NCBI RefSeq assembly: GCF_012489685.1
Contig: NC_080043.1
Location: forward strand, 54,644,289 to 54,708,288
Direction of reading: 5' to 3'
Source of the DNA: Lotus japonicus
Lineage: Eukaryota; Streptophyta; Magnoliopsida; Fabales; Fabaceae
DNA length: 64,000 nt
Position 1 is the first letter of the stretch. Each line of letters starts with the position of its first letter. The notes under the pieces were generated by a model, which searched no databases, was not told the origin of the DNA, and worked only from the letters and a program-made list of their open reading frames with translations. The position numbers were made by a program, and so were the translations under genes. Positions 20,151 to 31,841 of this stretch are shown in pieces.

Positions 20151-21250
20151 TCAACCAGGATGTTGAACGAGGCTATGCACTTTCTATTTTTGGGAGGTAA
20201 GGGGAGCCCAATGGACATTAGAAATAAGGTCTGAAGAGAATTCAAAGTCACATTCTTATCCAAAATTTTAAGACATTGGTTATATGAGTCACCTCTCTTA
20301 TAAGGTCTTTACCTCCCCATTGTTAGTTATTTATTGGAAAATTTTGAATCTATCTGCTCGAAGTATCGATTCCTAGACAGTTGCATCCACTCACCTTGTA
20401 TGGGTCTAAGTTTCAGAATTCCTATCCAGGCATGGAAAATCATTTTTTTTCCAGGATATTGCTTGTAGGTTTGGGAGTTTCGTGTGTCTCAATGATGCTA
20501 CAATACATAGGAGAAGATTCGATGAAGCGCATATTCTAATAGTTGCCCTTATTCCCTTCTTATAGGAGCAACCCGTGAACGTTATGACTAAGTATGTGAT
20601 CTCTAAAAATATTATGTCGTTCTAATAATTGCCCCTATATACAAATTGTTCCGGTTGCGTCAACAAAGTCTAACACAGTTGGTAAATAGTTTAACTCCTT
20701 AAATATTTAGTTTATGGTTCGATTTTTTGAGAGGGTGCATGAGGAAAAATTTATTGGGAGAGACCTAATTATGAATGTTGGTTGTGGGATACTTTCGGGG
20801 AATATTTTTTTGCTGGTTGCTTGAAGTCACTAGCCTGCATCCGACAGTCTTGGGGTTATTTGCAGTATGGTGTAATAATTTAGGAAGTCCTAGATATAGT
20901 CCTTTAGTTTAGATTGTAGATTATGGCGTATTATTGTTTTGTTGCTTGTTTTGGGTCTATTTTGGGTTGGAGTGTTTTTTCACTCTATTCTTTATTCATG
21001 CTTGGAAGGTATTTTAGTGGGTTGATTTATATTGATATGATTTTTTTCGGGGGAAGGGTTATCATATACTCTAGCTAATCCTTGATCTTGCTTTATTAAT
21101 GCGGTAGGTTGATGTATCATTATTACTGAGATTTATGTGTGTGTTTGGTTTAGATTTCTCATCTTACTCACTTGACAGAGTTTGTATTCTCAAGTTTCAA
21201 ACAATTAAATAAATATGCTTTTAGCTAGTTGTAAAAAAATAAATGTACCT
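20151..21250 (+). pseudogene. LINE relic with ORF1 (DUF4283-like) trace
   Basis: Around 20405-20570 two adjacent frames read FRIPIQAWKIIFF and then FGSFVCLNDATIHRRRFDEA then HILIVA, the pattern of plant L1 ORF1 (G/RIP..AW...FF...G.FV..D..T..R.RFD.AR.L). Downstream is G/T-rich 3' UTR-like DNA and a short A-rich end (GTAAAAAAATAAATG near 21230). There is no RT, and many stops and frame changes. Confidence 0.5.
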
Positions 21251-21561
21251 CTCATTTTCTCTTTTTTTGGTTTGTTGGATTCAATTTTTTGTCAAACGTA
21301 AAGTGTAAAATTTATAAAGATAATTAGTTTATGACATGATAATAAACTTTATATTTCTATGTTACATTTTGACCATGTGATAATAAAAATAATTGATTTA
21401 ATTAATATTTAATTATAACTTACACCTATACTGTATAAAATAAAATGTATCTATATGATGAAATATATAGTTTAGATAAATAAATACTAAAAATATTTAT
21501 TATTAAAGCATTTTCATAGTCTTCCAAATTGATTTGAGTAGAATTTTCTAATTTAGAACAT
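21251..21561. other. Unassigned AT-rich DNA downstream of the HD-ZIP gene
   Basis: About 310 bp with no gene or named repeat that I can see. It was contiguous with 23945 onward before the LINE at 21573 inserted. Confidence 0.45.
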
Positions 21562-23944
21562 AACTATGGTTCCATGGGATACACCAGTCATTTTTTGTGT
21601 GTGTTGTGTGTGTAGATCAGCTCTTCTAGGGTTTGCAACCCAGGATGGGCAAAGCCACCGGAAAGCAAACATCGATGATTATTGCAATGACGTCCTGGGC
21701 GAGACAAGGTGCTGCCTGGTGAAATATTAATCAAATAGAAGGTGTCAAGCGTACTAGGGTTTGCAACATCTCTACTAGGGTTTGCAACACAACAAGGTTC
21801 TATCATTTGTGGTGTTTATTGACAGAATTCATGAGCATGTTTATGAGGAGAAAGTCGATGAAATTTTTCAATAGTGGGGAAGGTGAAATATTTGAATGTT
21901 AAGAAGCGGAGAAAGGCAGGGATGAGTTTCAAGTTTGGCTTTGTTTGCTATGAAACAATGCAAAAATTTGGTGATCCATTAACAAAATTAATGGTTGGTG
22001 TTTGGACGACGTGTTTTTAGACATCTCAAAAATTAAATATCTTGTTAAGGATAAGAGTAAGAGGAAAGAAAGCAGAGATAAAGGGTAGAAAATGTCTTGT
22101 CAAGATGGCAAAAGGAATAAACGACACAAAGATAATTACAACAAGGACGACATGGAGGGAAAGGAAGAGAGTCTTGATGGTGGTGGCAGGGAGGTAGTTT
22201 TGTTGCAGAAGGAGGATGTCTATGTTGATTATGTTGTCGAGATGGAGGATAAGGAGTGGGTTAGTAGGTGTACAGAGGCAACTTTTTTTGATATTCAGGA
22301 TTTTGTTTCTTTATATGAGCGGTGCAGGTTAGGGTGCTTCTCTTTTTTCTACATCAAGGCGTTCGACGCAAAGGGATAAATTTTGGAGTTTGACTCCAAT
22401 TAAGATAGGGACTTCTATTTGTTAGAGGCTAGGAACCCTTTGGAGGAGATTTTCGAGTTAGTGCGGCCTTGCTCGAATTTCATGACTGCTAAGTCTTGCA
22501 CAGATGAGGCTGTGGAGAATTCCATTAGTGGCTAGGAACATGCGTTTTTTTACAATCATAGGTAATATGATCGAGAGATTTGTTCGGGTCAACGACGCAA
22601 CAGAGAAGAAGGACCATCTTCATTTTTCTAGAATTTTGGAGGAAGTATGTGATCCTTTACTGGAGCAATGCAAAGTGTGTGCGTGGAGAGGGAGGCACCG
22701 TTCTCGTGCGGATATAAGGATGTTGCAGTTCATACTTATGCGTCTTTGGAAGTGACCAAAGACAAAAAGAAGGAAAACGACTGCGTTATGGAGGAGGAGA
22801 AAAAGGTCCTTAGGGTCGTGAGTTTGTTGTGGTCGTAGAACAACTGTGTCGTCAAACGGGGCACGAGAGGATGGGGAGGCCTTGCAGCAGGGGCTCATTT
22901 TTTGGCTCATTAATGTTCATGATGGGTTGTGATTCCTTTCCAGTTTCAGTGTGCACCATGGTTGTATCAAGGGGCCTCGGGTGGAGTATAATGGGGGTTA
23001 TCAACATTGGTGGGGATATTATCAATGGCTTCCTAATCAATGTGTTAGGCATAAGGATGGTGTCTGGTATCAGAATGTGGTCGGTGTTGGTGGCTTGGAA
23101 TGGTTGGATAGGTGAGCAGAGGTATAATTCTCCAAACGAAGCTATGGCTTGTGTGGTGTAGAGCACACTTCGTTGGGACTGTCAGGTTTCGTGTGCAATG
23201 ACAAAATGAACGACGATTAAATCTAGAGCCGCTGAGAGCTTGGTAGAAGGTGAAGATTGTGTTTCGGTTTGTAACCAGGATTCTCACAACTCATATAAGA
23301 GGATTCGGGCTTGCTATGGGCTCCAGCCTTATGCTCAACCAGGTTCAACGGTGGGGGCACAATAAATTCAGATGTTTGGGAATTCTGTGTTGCGTGTGAT
23401 GAGGGTGAGGAAGCAACGTTGGGTGATAGTGTTTTAGGTAGGTAGAGGGACAATATCTATTAGAGGGGTTTCTTGATGAGCCCCCCTCAAGAGTCACTTG
23501 TAGAGCCGGTAAAGCACAGGAGAGGACAACCCAAAGAGAAGAGGGTTTCGTCGGCAAGCAACGTAAAGAAGGACCGATTGAAAAGGAGAAAAATAAGCCA
23601 AAGGAGCAAGAAATTGCTAATAAGTAGCGGTTTGAACAAATCAAAAGGGAGTCTAGGGTGATGAATAAGGCTTGTAAACCTTGGCTTTTTGAAAAGAACA
23701 TGGGGTGTTGGAAAAGTAGAGGGAGAAAAAATCAAATGATTATGGGTTTAGCAGCCCAAATCAAATCTAATCATCCTAGCCTGTATGATAAGGGTAGTGC
23801 GGTTTTGTTTGGTTTTTTTCGATTGGTTTTGTCTTGTGGGTGGTTTAGGTTATTGTTCATTTTTTTGGGCGGTTTGTTTGGGTTTTTGTTCCTACTTTTT
23901 CATAATTAATATAATTTCGCTTTAGAAAATAAAAACTATGGTTC
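21562..23944 (+). mobile_element. ORF1-only LINE insertion with 11-bp TSD
   Basis: Flanked by the direct repeat AACTATGGTTC (21562-21572 and 23934-23944), with an A-rich end TTTAGAAAATAAAA just before the right copy. Variable-length TSD plus A-rich tail is typical of LINE target-primed insertion on the plus strand. The 2.36-kb body carries ORF1 traces but no reverse transcriptase, so it is an internally deleted, non-autonomous copy. It lies just downstream of the HD-ZIP gene. Confidence 0.75.
21797..23661 (+). pseudogene. LINE ORF1 remnant (RRM-like, DUF4283-like and basic tail)
   Basis: Pieces in order: FVVFIDRIHEHVYEEKVDEIF (about 21797-21860) and YLNVKKRRKAGMSFKFGFVCY (about 21893-21955) resemble the RRM of plant L1 ORF1. 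A 95-codon stretch 22092-22379 and RLWRIPLVARNMRFFTIIGN (22504 onward) resemble the DUF4283 region. A Lys/Arg-rich end around 23473-23661 includes KHRRGQPKEKR. Several stops and frameshifts separate them. Confidence 0.55.
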
Positions 23945-23955
23945 TATATACCAAA

Positions 23956-24551
23956 TTACATTGAGTTTGAGTGATTACTAGAAATGATCGGGGCACCACA
24001 CTGGTTGCAAGTAAAATCTTCCATGGCTTGCTTCAGCACACTTTTTTCTGCTCGGAGCTTCTTATTTTCCTCTCTAAGACGTACGTGCTCCAGCCATTCG
24101 ATTTCCATCTGATTTAAGCAAAGAAATCAATTTAATATATCAACAACCATGTGGATGAATACTAATGAATATCAATTTACCTTCAATTTGGTTCTTCTAT
24201 TCTGAAACCAGTACGTGACTCTCTTTATATCCAAGCCAAGTCTATTACTAAGATCTGATCTTTGAATCTCATCAGAATAAACAGTCTTGCTGAACACACT
24301 AAAACAATTAAGAGAAATAACCAAAATGAAAATCACGCCTGCTAAACATGTCAATTACAATTGTAGAAAAAATAGCATAATTTCACAAAGTTATACGCTT
24401 CAAGCGCCTCAATTTGTTGAGGAGAGAGTCTCTTCCTTTTTCGGAGCTGGCCACCACCTGCATATAGATTATCATCAGATGCGCCGTCGGAGTTATCACG
24501 TCCATTCCTATTTTGGTAATCGTTGTTCCTCATTTCACTGTTGCCCTCCAT
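23956..24551 (-). CDS. Short HD-ZIP IV-like homeodomain protein, three exons, no START domain
   Basis: Exons 24551-24397, 24298-24181 and 24108-23956 join to 426 nt, 141 codons plus stop, with GT/AG at both introns (98 and 72 bp). ATG 24551 begins MEGNSEMRNNDYQ. An acidic/Asn-rich N-terminus (1-35) is followed by the homeodomain (about 36-93; QQIEALEAVF, LSNRLGLD, then WFQNRRTKLK with the helix-3 signature) and a leucine-zipper segment (94-121; EIEWLEHVRLREENKKLRAE). A CNQCGAP Cys pair (125-128) like the zipper-loop of class IV proteins follows, then SSNHSNSM and the stop. Class IV proteins are nuclear epidermal regulators of about 700 residues with START and SAD domains; these are absent. 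It could be a natural mini-protein, a dominant-negative form, or a decayed gene whose splice sites still look good. The LINE TSD lies 12 bp beyond the stop. Confidence 0.75.
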
Positions 24552-25164
24552 TTTCCCTTGCTGCAATGCAGTATAGTTCCATTAGCGACAACGACATCAA
24601 CGACAAAAAGTTAACAACATAAAAAAACAATTCATAATCAATAACGAGTAAAAATTAAAAAAATTCATTGAAAATGACATAAAAACAAGAGAATATGAAG
24701 TGTAAAGTGGATACAAGTTAAAATGTCAATGGACTCGTTTCTCTTCTCTTCTCCTAGAGATTCTGTGTCAGTCTCATTTGTTCTTGGTGGTATGTTAAAA
24801 ATGTCAAATTATATATTCCTATATATAATACCCGTGCGATGAATAAGATTATTCATAGTATTTTTAATATTAAATAAAAAATATTATATTTGAAATAAAA
24901 AAATATTAAATATTTTTAGTTATAAAATATAATAAAATTGTATTTAGACATTTCAATAAATAATATTAGAGTAATAAATAATTAATATTTTTATTAATAT
25001 CAAAATAAAGTTAATTTGAATTTTATATATATATATATATATATTCTATATACTTAAATGTAATGCCTTTTTTTATCCTAACTTTAATACTTAATACATT
25101 TGTTATATTTAATAATAGAAATTAATTTAATTCATAATTTTAAAAAAGTCCTTATTTTGTGATT
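24552..25164. other. HD-ZIP upstream region grading into AT-rich repeat
   Basis: Minus-strand TATATATAGG (near 24832-24823) is about 270 bp upstream of the HD-ZIP ATG and could be its TATA box. From ATACCCGTGCGATG (near 24829) the sequence becomes extremely AT-rich, with a (TA)n run at about 25025-25045. Confidence 0.4.
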
Positions 25165-25662
25165 GATGATTGAAATTTAAATGATAATAATCTTCATTTT
25201 AATATATGAGAAAATAAAAATTTTTACAATTAGTTATAAATATAAAATATTATTCACTACTATAATTATTGCTATTGTTAATGTAAAGGTCAAGTCAATT
25301 TTAATTATTCTTATTATTATTATTACCATTCTTATTGTTATTATTATTTTAAAATCTTCCTAAAGTTGTGTTTAATAATTAATATTTAGATAATATTAAT
25401 ATTTAATTTAAATATGAGAAATTGACTTTTTTTGTTTTTGAAAGCACAAATTGTATTGATATAAACACGACATACACCCTCTCAAAGGGGATCAAAAAAC
25501 ATGAGGAATCAATAAAGGAAGCCTAACATAAAGGCCACACCTTAAAAACACGGCCCCAAGAAAAAAACAAAATTCAATTTCTCATATTGAAATTAAATAT
25601 TAATATTATTGAAATTTAAATTATTAAGCACAACTTTAGGAATATTTCAAAATAATAATAAT

Positions 25663-25706
<44 letters not shown>

Positions 25707-25845
25707 GTAAAGTTGACTTGACCTTTACATTAAGAACAACAATAATTAGTAGTTAATCATATTTTATATTTATAACTAATTGTAAATTTTTTGAATTACT
25801 CATATATTAAATTAATATTATTATCATTTAAATTTCAAAATTATT
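25165..25845. repeat. Large AT-rich inverted repeat with a LINE-tail-like spacer
   Basis: The left arm (about 25165-25430) and the right arm (about 25578-25845) are reverse complements over about 260 bp with modest divergence. Matching landmarks: AATGTAAAGGTCAAGTCAA left against TTGACTTGACCTTTACATT right; TTACAATTAGTTATAAATAT against ATATTTATAACTAATTGTAA. The spacer (25431-25577) on the minus strand reads CAATACAATTTGTGCTTTC and then AAAAACAAAAAAAG, like a LINE 3' end. A diverged direct copy of the left arm seems to follow at about 25960-26110. Foldback element or MITE-like structure. Confidence 0.75.
25651..25706 (+). repeat. (AAT)n microsatellite
   Basis: AAT/ATA repeat, nearly uninterrupted, inside the right arm of the inverted repeat; the left arm has a shorter TTA-rich counterpart. 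Confidence 0.95.
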
Positions 25846-26264
25846 TTTGTAAATAATATAATGAATAATATAAAAGTTTATTAATAACTAATCAATATTT
25901 TTCATAATGTGAGTCAATTTAACTTTACATATTATTATTTTATAAAAAATATTTCTCAAAATGTGTTTAATAGTTAAAATTTAAATAATAATATTTTCTT
26001 TAAAGTATGAAAAAGTAAAAAGTTTACAATTATTAATTAATATTAGTGTATAAAAGATTGTTAAATAATTAATATTGTTATTAATGTATATATCCAGTGA
26101 AGTTTACTTATATAGATTTTTGTGATGGCACTTTTTCAGTTTTGAATAATTAATTGTTTGACTTTTGAACCAAATTGAGTTAAATATTAAATAATTAAAG
26201 ACAAGCTACTATAATGTTACTTTATGCACGCCTTTTCAATCTCTCAAATTAAGGAGTGATGAAG

Positions 26265-27453
26265 AAAGAAATTATTTATTTATTTATTTGGTACAATGCA
26301 TAAAAAGAAAGAAAAGCAAACGAGCAAAGATCCCAGGAAAAGTCCTCACAAAGGAGACACTCGTCGTATTAGCAAGAAGCAAATGACTCATTCCAACAGG
26401 CAGTGTCAAAATTAAGAGCAAAGTCTCATCTTGGCGCGCACCATATTTAGCTAGAAAGACAAGTATTCCCCTCTCTCAAAGTATGTCGGAGCTTCACCTT
26501 CCATGACCGATCAATCAGGTCCTTGTTATCCCAAATAAAAGAAGCATAGTGATGTCTAAAATATGACAGGTCATTCACCGAGGTGAAAGAATCTAACGAG
26601 TTCGTTTGACACTCAACAATTTGGAAGCCAAGATTCCAAGCCAACTCCAAACCATGAAACATGGCCAACAACTCCAAATACAGGAAATTTCAAGCATTGA
26701 CATACACAAAAAAAACCCAAGCCAAACTCCAGCCATAGCACTAAGGGATCCCCCAAAACCACCACACCCAGGAGACCCTAGCATGCTGCCATCAACATTT
26801 AAAACAATACAGTCCTGCAGTCAAATGCTCCACTGAACACACCTAGAGAGTCTCGGGCAACCACGTAAGACCAAAGGGAAAGCACGAGAAATATCAAAGT
26901 CCATGACAGAAATTATCTGCGATAGATTGTTGTCACCCATTCGCACATTCTCGATGTAGACAATGTTGCACGCCCTCCACACCCACCACAAGGTAGAGAT
27001 AGCAACGGGTGCGGGGGTGTCCATGAGCTGCTTGATCCAAGAACGTGAATCTATCAAAACCAACAGTTTAGCCTTGGAACAGTCACGCATACAGTGAAGC
27101 ATGGATTCATCCTTCACATTACACACGTCGCACATACCCGAATCTTCCATCCCTTATTGGAATCACAATTAGTTCGTGAGGAGCGCATCCTAGAAAGAAA
27201 AAAACCATACAAGAACGACACACTTGAGAGGCACCTTCAATTTCCAAACCTCATGCAGCATAATAGAATTATCACTCGTGAAGTCTCAAGAAAATCTCCA
27301 CGCCATCCTCAGGAAACCCCGAACCCCAATCCAAGTTAACCAAACCCATGTGGAGCTTCCTATGGAGAAGGACAAACCTTTGGAAATTCCAGAACCATGA
27401 GGAAGTCAACCCTATAGAGCCAACATCCAGAAGATGACAGGTTTGGATATTCT
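26265..27453 (-). pseudogene. LINE ORF2 3' end (zf-RVT and RNase H-like), broken
   Basis: Minus strand, in order: WNFQRFVLLHRKLHMG (near 27400), CMVFFFLGCAPHELIVIP, a Cys/His segment CDVCNVKDESMLHCMRDCSK (about 27128-27066) typical of the zinc-binding region after plant L1 RT, then an RNase H-like stretch: MELLAMFHGLELAWNLGF (26677 onward), HHYASFIWDNKDLID and VKLRHTLREGN. Frame breaks occur between pieces. The 3' end is near 26265-26290, with an AAATAAATAAAT-type tail on the minus strand. The upstream side is cut at about 27453, where element C1 begins. A 5'-truncated and decayed LINE. Confidence 0.75.
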
Positions 27454-27599
27454 TCTTGCCATGAACATTAAGAGAGAGTATAGCCCCTAGAGTAGAGAGA
27501 TTTCACTTAGAGAGAGAAAGTTTGAGAGAGAATATAACTGAATTTCATGTATTATTTAGCAAATGAGTCAAGAGTCCTTTACAAATGGTAGACGCTCCC

Positions 27600-27607
27600 T
27601 ATTTATA
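27600..27607 (-). promoter_or_regulatory. TATA box of the C1 LTR
   Basis: Minus strand TATAAATA followed by GGGAGCG; counterpart at 29687-29680 in C2, degenerate TATGAATA in C3 near 19366. Confidence 0.55.
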
Positions 27608-28410
27608 GTGGGGGAGCTGGGCCTAATAAGTGTAGCTGCCTCTTGTTGGGCCGGTTGGGGCTCACTGAAGGAGGCCTAATTCCCAGTCTATGCAACCGTC
27701 GCTTGCCGAGTAACCGCTAGGCGTAGGCCCCCCAGGGGCTCGCCTAGTCCACCAGTCCACAAGACACCAAGCACGAAACATGAGGGATAAGTGTGTCTTA
27801 AAGATAAAAAACAACTAATACAAACGCTATTACATAAAGTAATGGGTGGCCAACATGGCGTTAAAAAGCGCAGTCATATTTTGTGAGTCCACAAGCGGCG
27901 GTTGTGGTGAGCTTGGTCACCACGTTAATGGGCCGATTGTGGTGAGTCTAGTCGCCAGGCATGTTGACACGTCAGAAGTGGAAAAGTCAACGTATCTCCA
28001 AGATCTCAACTGCCCTTCTCGAAATGTCATCCCACGTCATAAAGTTGCGGAACCAGAGTCAATCATGCGCAATAACTATGCGCCGCCCGCCCTCCACGAG
28101 GAAACGCTTCACCCGATGTGTTCACTCTCTCATCATCATGGGGCACGTTCCCCCACCAACAGTCGTGGCCTCATACGCGTCCCTTCCTATTCCCCCTCAA
28201 GCTTATAAAGACCCCATGACTTCACCATCCATTCTTTTCACAAACTCTCTGCTCCCTACTCCTTCCAGATATCTTCGCCGATCGTTCACTCTGGCACTGC
28301 TGCGATTTACTCCCTTTCTTCCACCCTTGCTCGCTTTTCCCGGTGAGTTCCTCCGACCGATCTTTGCTTTTTATTTTCGCATATTCCTGTTACTGCCGCT
28401 TACCCATACC

Positions 28411-29527
28411 ATGTCACTCAAACGTCAAGCCAATGATCCCCTCTACGATACCAACCGTAACTCCTCTTCGGTTTCCCCTCCCCAGCACGCCGGAGGCACC
28501 GGATGAAACCCCTCCTTTCGAGGGAGTTCCCCTTCTTGACCCTGAAGAGATAAAATCCTTCCGGCTCTAGACTTCAGAACCCTCTCAAGCTCTGTTCGAA
28601 CCTCTCCTCCTCAAGCCGCCATCGACCAACCCTTCGATAATGAAACCTGCGACCCCATTGCCGACATCGGGCGCAAAGCAGGGGGACTTTGCCACGAGAA
28701 ACCCTTCGAGAAAGTCCTTCGGTCCGGCGGTTGCGAAGACAAGGATCGCCCGTGGCAACACCGTGCAGATGGGAACGTCAAGAAGTCTCGTTTCTTTTAT
28801 GTTTATTAATACCTGTTTTCTGAACTCGGGGTAAAACTCCCCTTCTCACCTTTCCTTTGTCGGGTGTTGAGCGAGATTAACGCCACTCCTTACCAACTGC
28901 ATCCCAACGGCTGGGCTTTCATAAGGTTTTTTGAGATGCTTTGCGGCGTGATTCACCTTGAACCGTCACCCGCCCACTTCTTTTATTTTTACGATGTTGA
29001 CCCCAAATCCCTTCAGTCCCGCGGCTGGGTTTCTTTGAAGTCCCCCCTCTCTCAGACGCAAGCGCCTTAATGCACACAATAGCAACCCCAAGACGAGCTT
29101 TTCTCTTCGATACTTCCGCGTTGTTGTTCACCCCGCATATCTGGAAGTTTTTACCCTTCCGGAACGAGACCGCCCTTTTCCCCCTTTACTCGACCGAAAA
29201 ACCTCGAGGCGTTCCCGGTCCGCCTGAGAAGTCCTTGACCGATGATGACAAAGCCATTATCAGTTTCTTCGCCAAGCTCCCCATCCTCGACTGCACCAAA
29301 GTCATCGAAGCCTCCAAAAACTCCACCCTTCCCCAATTCCTAGGTGTCTGCATGCTCCCCTCCTATTGTTTACTTATATAACTGCAACCTTGCGCCCCTT
29401 CATTTATTATTTCTACTTACTAATGAGCTCTTTCTTTTTCAGGAAATATGAATTTCTCCAACGCCGAACTCTTGCGCGTCCTCGCTGCAAAGAAGGTCGC
29501 CCAACACTTGTTCTCGCCAAGAACATA
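28411..29527 (+). pseudogene. Transposase_28-like ORF of C1, broken, two exons
   Basis: Begins MSLKRQANDPLYD. Frame changes and stops interrupt it, but NATPYQLHPNGWAFIRFFEM then LEPSPAHFFYFYDVDP (about 28876-29010) matches the C2 ORF (SPCQLHPCSWAYLRCFEI, then VAPSPALFS). A likely intron runs from the donor after 29343 (AGGTGTCT) to the acceptor TTTTTCAG at 29442. Exon 2 starts with residues NMNFSNAELLRVLAAKK and ends soon after, near the next LTR copy. Confidence 0.6.
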
Positions 29528-29544
29528 GAATCAAGGCATAGTGC

Positions 29545-31841
29545 CAAGAGTGTGTGGAATGTGATCAGAGATTTTAGAGAGATGAGCTCTTAACTGCTTA
29601 GAGAGAGAAAATATAACTGAATTTCAATGTTGTTATTGCCAAATGAGCTAAGAGTCCCTTACAATTGGTAACCGTCCCCTATTTATAGATTTGAGGTTGG
29701 GCCTTCGTGCCTTTAATCTGTCTAAATGGGCCGGTTGGGCCTTGGGGAGAGAGGCCCAAGGCCCAGGCATGTTCCGCGCCTAAGGCTGAGTCCCCTGGGC
29801 GAGGGACCCTGGGGTCTCGCCCAGTCCACAAGTCCACAAGACACCGAGCTCGAAGCATGAGAGTTAAGTGTGTCTTTAAACAGAAGAAACCAAGGCGAGG
29901 ACTATGAAAGACTAAACAATGATAAAACCTAAAGTTTTTAACAAAATGAAAAAACAATTGCCATCATGGCCGGGGGAATAAAGTCAAAAAATCTTAGTAT
30001 TCCAAACTTTTCGTTGCACCACCCCTTTCCTAGGCAAACTGAGTCCACAAGCAGTCCTAGGGCAATGATGGCACTTGACCTGCTCGCCTTGCCAGCACTG
30101 CGCACGTGCCCTAAATCATGACACTTTTGACAGGTGTAGTGCGTTCGCCACGCGTTGCGCCCTGAAGTAGTTTTTTAAGCCAGCAAATCCACTGAATCTC
30201 AACTGCCACTTTTGAAGTGTCTTTTCGAATCTTCAGCGAACCCTGCCAACCCGAATTTCAACCAATAAGCTTCCTTTACGGTTCCTTCCATTTATGCGCC
30301 ACGTCAAACCCTGACATTTTTGAATTTGAACCAATCAGCATTAACGGCTACAACTTTTCGCCTAACACGCTGCCTTTACTTTCTACTTTCACATCCTTTA
30401 AATTCTCTTCCCCACATTTCCCCTATTTCCTTCACTCCTGATTCCTGTCCCGACTTCCCTTACTAATCCTGCGAATCCCTTGCTCTGCTCCCTGCTCTTT
30501 CGTCCACAACCCCACCTCTTGTTAGTTCTTTTCTCTTCTCCTTCTTATTTTTGATGTTCTCGACAGGGGCTCTGTCCTCTCTCGAGGAAATCAAGGCTCA
30601 CCGCTTGGCAACCTTCGCCACTCTTCCCCCTTGTCACGGAGGCACCCTACCAAGAAATCCTTGACCAATCATCTGAACTGTCAACCAGCGAATCTGTCTA
30701 TAACCTCGCTAATCGAGTCGGTGGGTTTTGCTACTCCTCCTTGCTAAATGACCTCCTTCGCACCACCGGCTGTCAAGAACAAGACCGCCCTTGGCAGCAC
30801 CGAGAGTTTAACGACCTCAGATACTCTCACTTTTTCTTCATCCATGAATACCTATTCCTTGACCTGAACATAAAACTTCCCTTCTCACCTTTCCTTACCC
30901 TCATGTTGCGCAGCATCAACGTTTCCCCTTGCCAACTTCACCCCTGTTCCTGGGCCTACCTACGATGTTTCGAGATTCTTTGCCACAGTGTTGATGTTGC
31001 GCCTTCTCCTGCCCTTTTTTCCCTCCTTTTTGAGGTGGATCTTCGAGGATCTCAAGGTTGGGTCGTCTTGGTCCCTCGGCCCGGTCAAGAACGATTTATC
31101 CCTTACGGGGCGGGCTCATAATCTTATCTTGCTCGGAGATATTTCCGAGTGGTCGTCCATCCTGCTTACCCCTCATTATTCACGGAGAGGGGAGGAGAAA
31201 CCCTTTTCCCTCTTTACTGGACCTCGTCCCCTCGATCCTTAAATGGCCCCCACACCATGTCTCCTTCTCCCCGAGACAGTATCGCCCTGGAAACCTTACT
31301 TCAACTTCCGCTCCTGAATTGTATTGACCTGCTTAATGCCCCCAGGATCTAAATTGCTTCCTCGATTATGTCCTGATTCCTGTATGTTTGTCGCTTACTT
31401 TCTTCCTCGCCTTTCCCCCTGATGACTGTTTTTCTTTTCCTTTTTCAGGTAAAACGATGAAGTTCTCTACCGCTAAGTTGTTGAATGCCTTTGTTCTTAA
31501 CAGCTCCAAAGCCTCCCCCTCTGGCCATGCTGGGGAGAAAAGACAGAGCTCGCCGGCGGACGAAGGTGCCCTAAAGAAGAATAAGGCGAGCGAGGCGAAC
31601 CCCTCCGTTACTTCCCCTGTTTTTGGTGAAGAGGGCATCATTCCCGCCCCTCATACCTCTTCAGATGCGGGCAAGTCTCTTGCAGCTGATCACCGGGGCG
31701 AGGCGAACGCCTCTGCCACAGCTCACACATCGCCGTCTGGCAACTGCCCAAACTCTCCCACCAATGTTTCACCAACCCATCCTTCTCCAAAGAATGTCAA
31801 TGAGGAGGAGGAATCCTCGCCCGATCGCCCGAAGGGCCCTT
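29545..31841 (-). mobile_element. Family C copy C2, cut by the family A array
   Basis: LTR-like segment about 29545-29955 (TATA at 29687-29680, AATTCAGTTATATTTTCTCTC on the minus strand), then a plus-strand Transposase_28-like ORF that runs into the A LTR at 31842. C1 and C2 lie head to tail, so they may be a tandem duplication or two fragments of one array. Confidence 0.55.
30554..31841 (+). pseudogene. Transposase_28-like ORF of C2, two exons, interrupted by the A LTR
   Basis: Upstream residues in shifted frames give EEIKAHRLATFATLPP and EAPYQEILDQSSELSTSESV. A clean frame 30741-31121 then reads LLRTTGCQEQDRPWQHREF, HFFFIHEYLFLDLNIKLPF, SPCQLHPCSWAYLRCFEILC, EVDLRGSQGW. The second exon follows the acceptor TTTTTCAG at 31448: MKFSTAKLLNAFVLNSSKAS, then a Ser/Pro/Glu-rich low-complexity tail (NEEEESSPDRP), open until the LTR starts at 31842. 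Best preserved of the three C ORFs but not intact. Similar to Pfam Transposase_28; molecular function unknown. Confidence 0.65.

Larger units (their letters stand above)
27454..29544 (-). mobile_element. Family C copy C1 (probable Tat-lineage 3' end: antisense ORF plus LTR)
   Basis: LTR-like segment 27454-27850 in minus orientation, with a TATA box at 27607-27600 and R-like ATTCAGTTATATTCTCTCTC, then a plus-strand Transposase_28-like ORF. The repeated unit matches C2 (29545 onward) over both parts. An ORF antisense to the LTR and placed just inside the 3' LTR is an arrangement known from Tat-lineage Ty3/gypsy elements; that assignment is an inference because no pol is present. Confidence 0.55.

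Noticed and set aside
25181..25363. Ile-rich 60-codon ORF
   Set aside because: Product of AT-rich inverted-repeat sequence.
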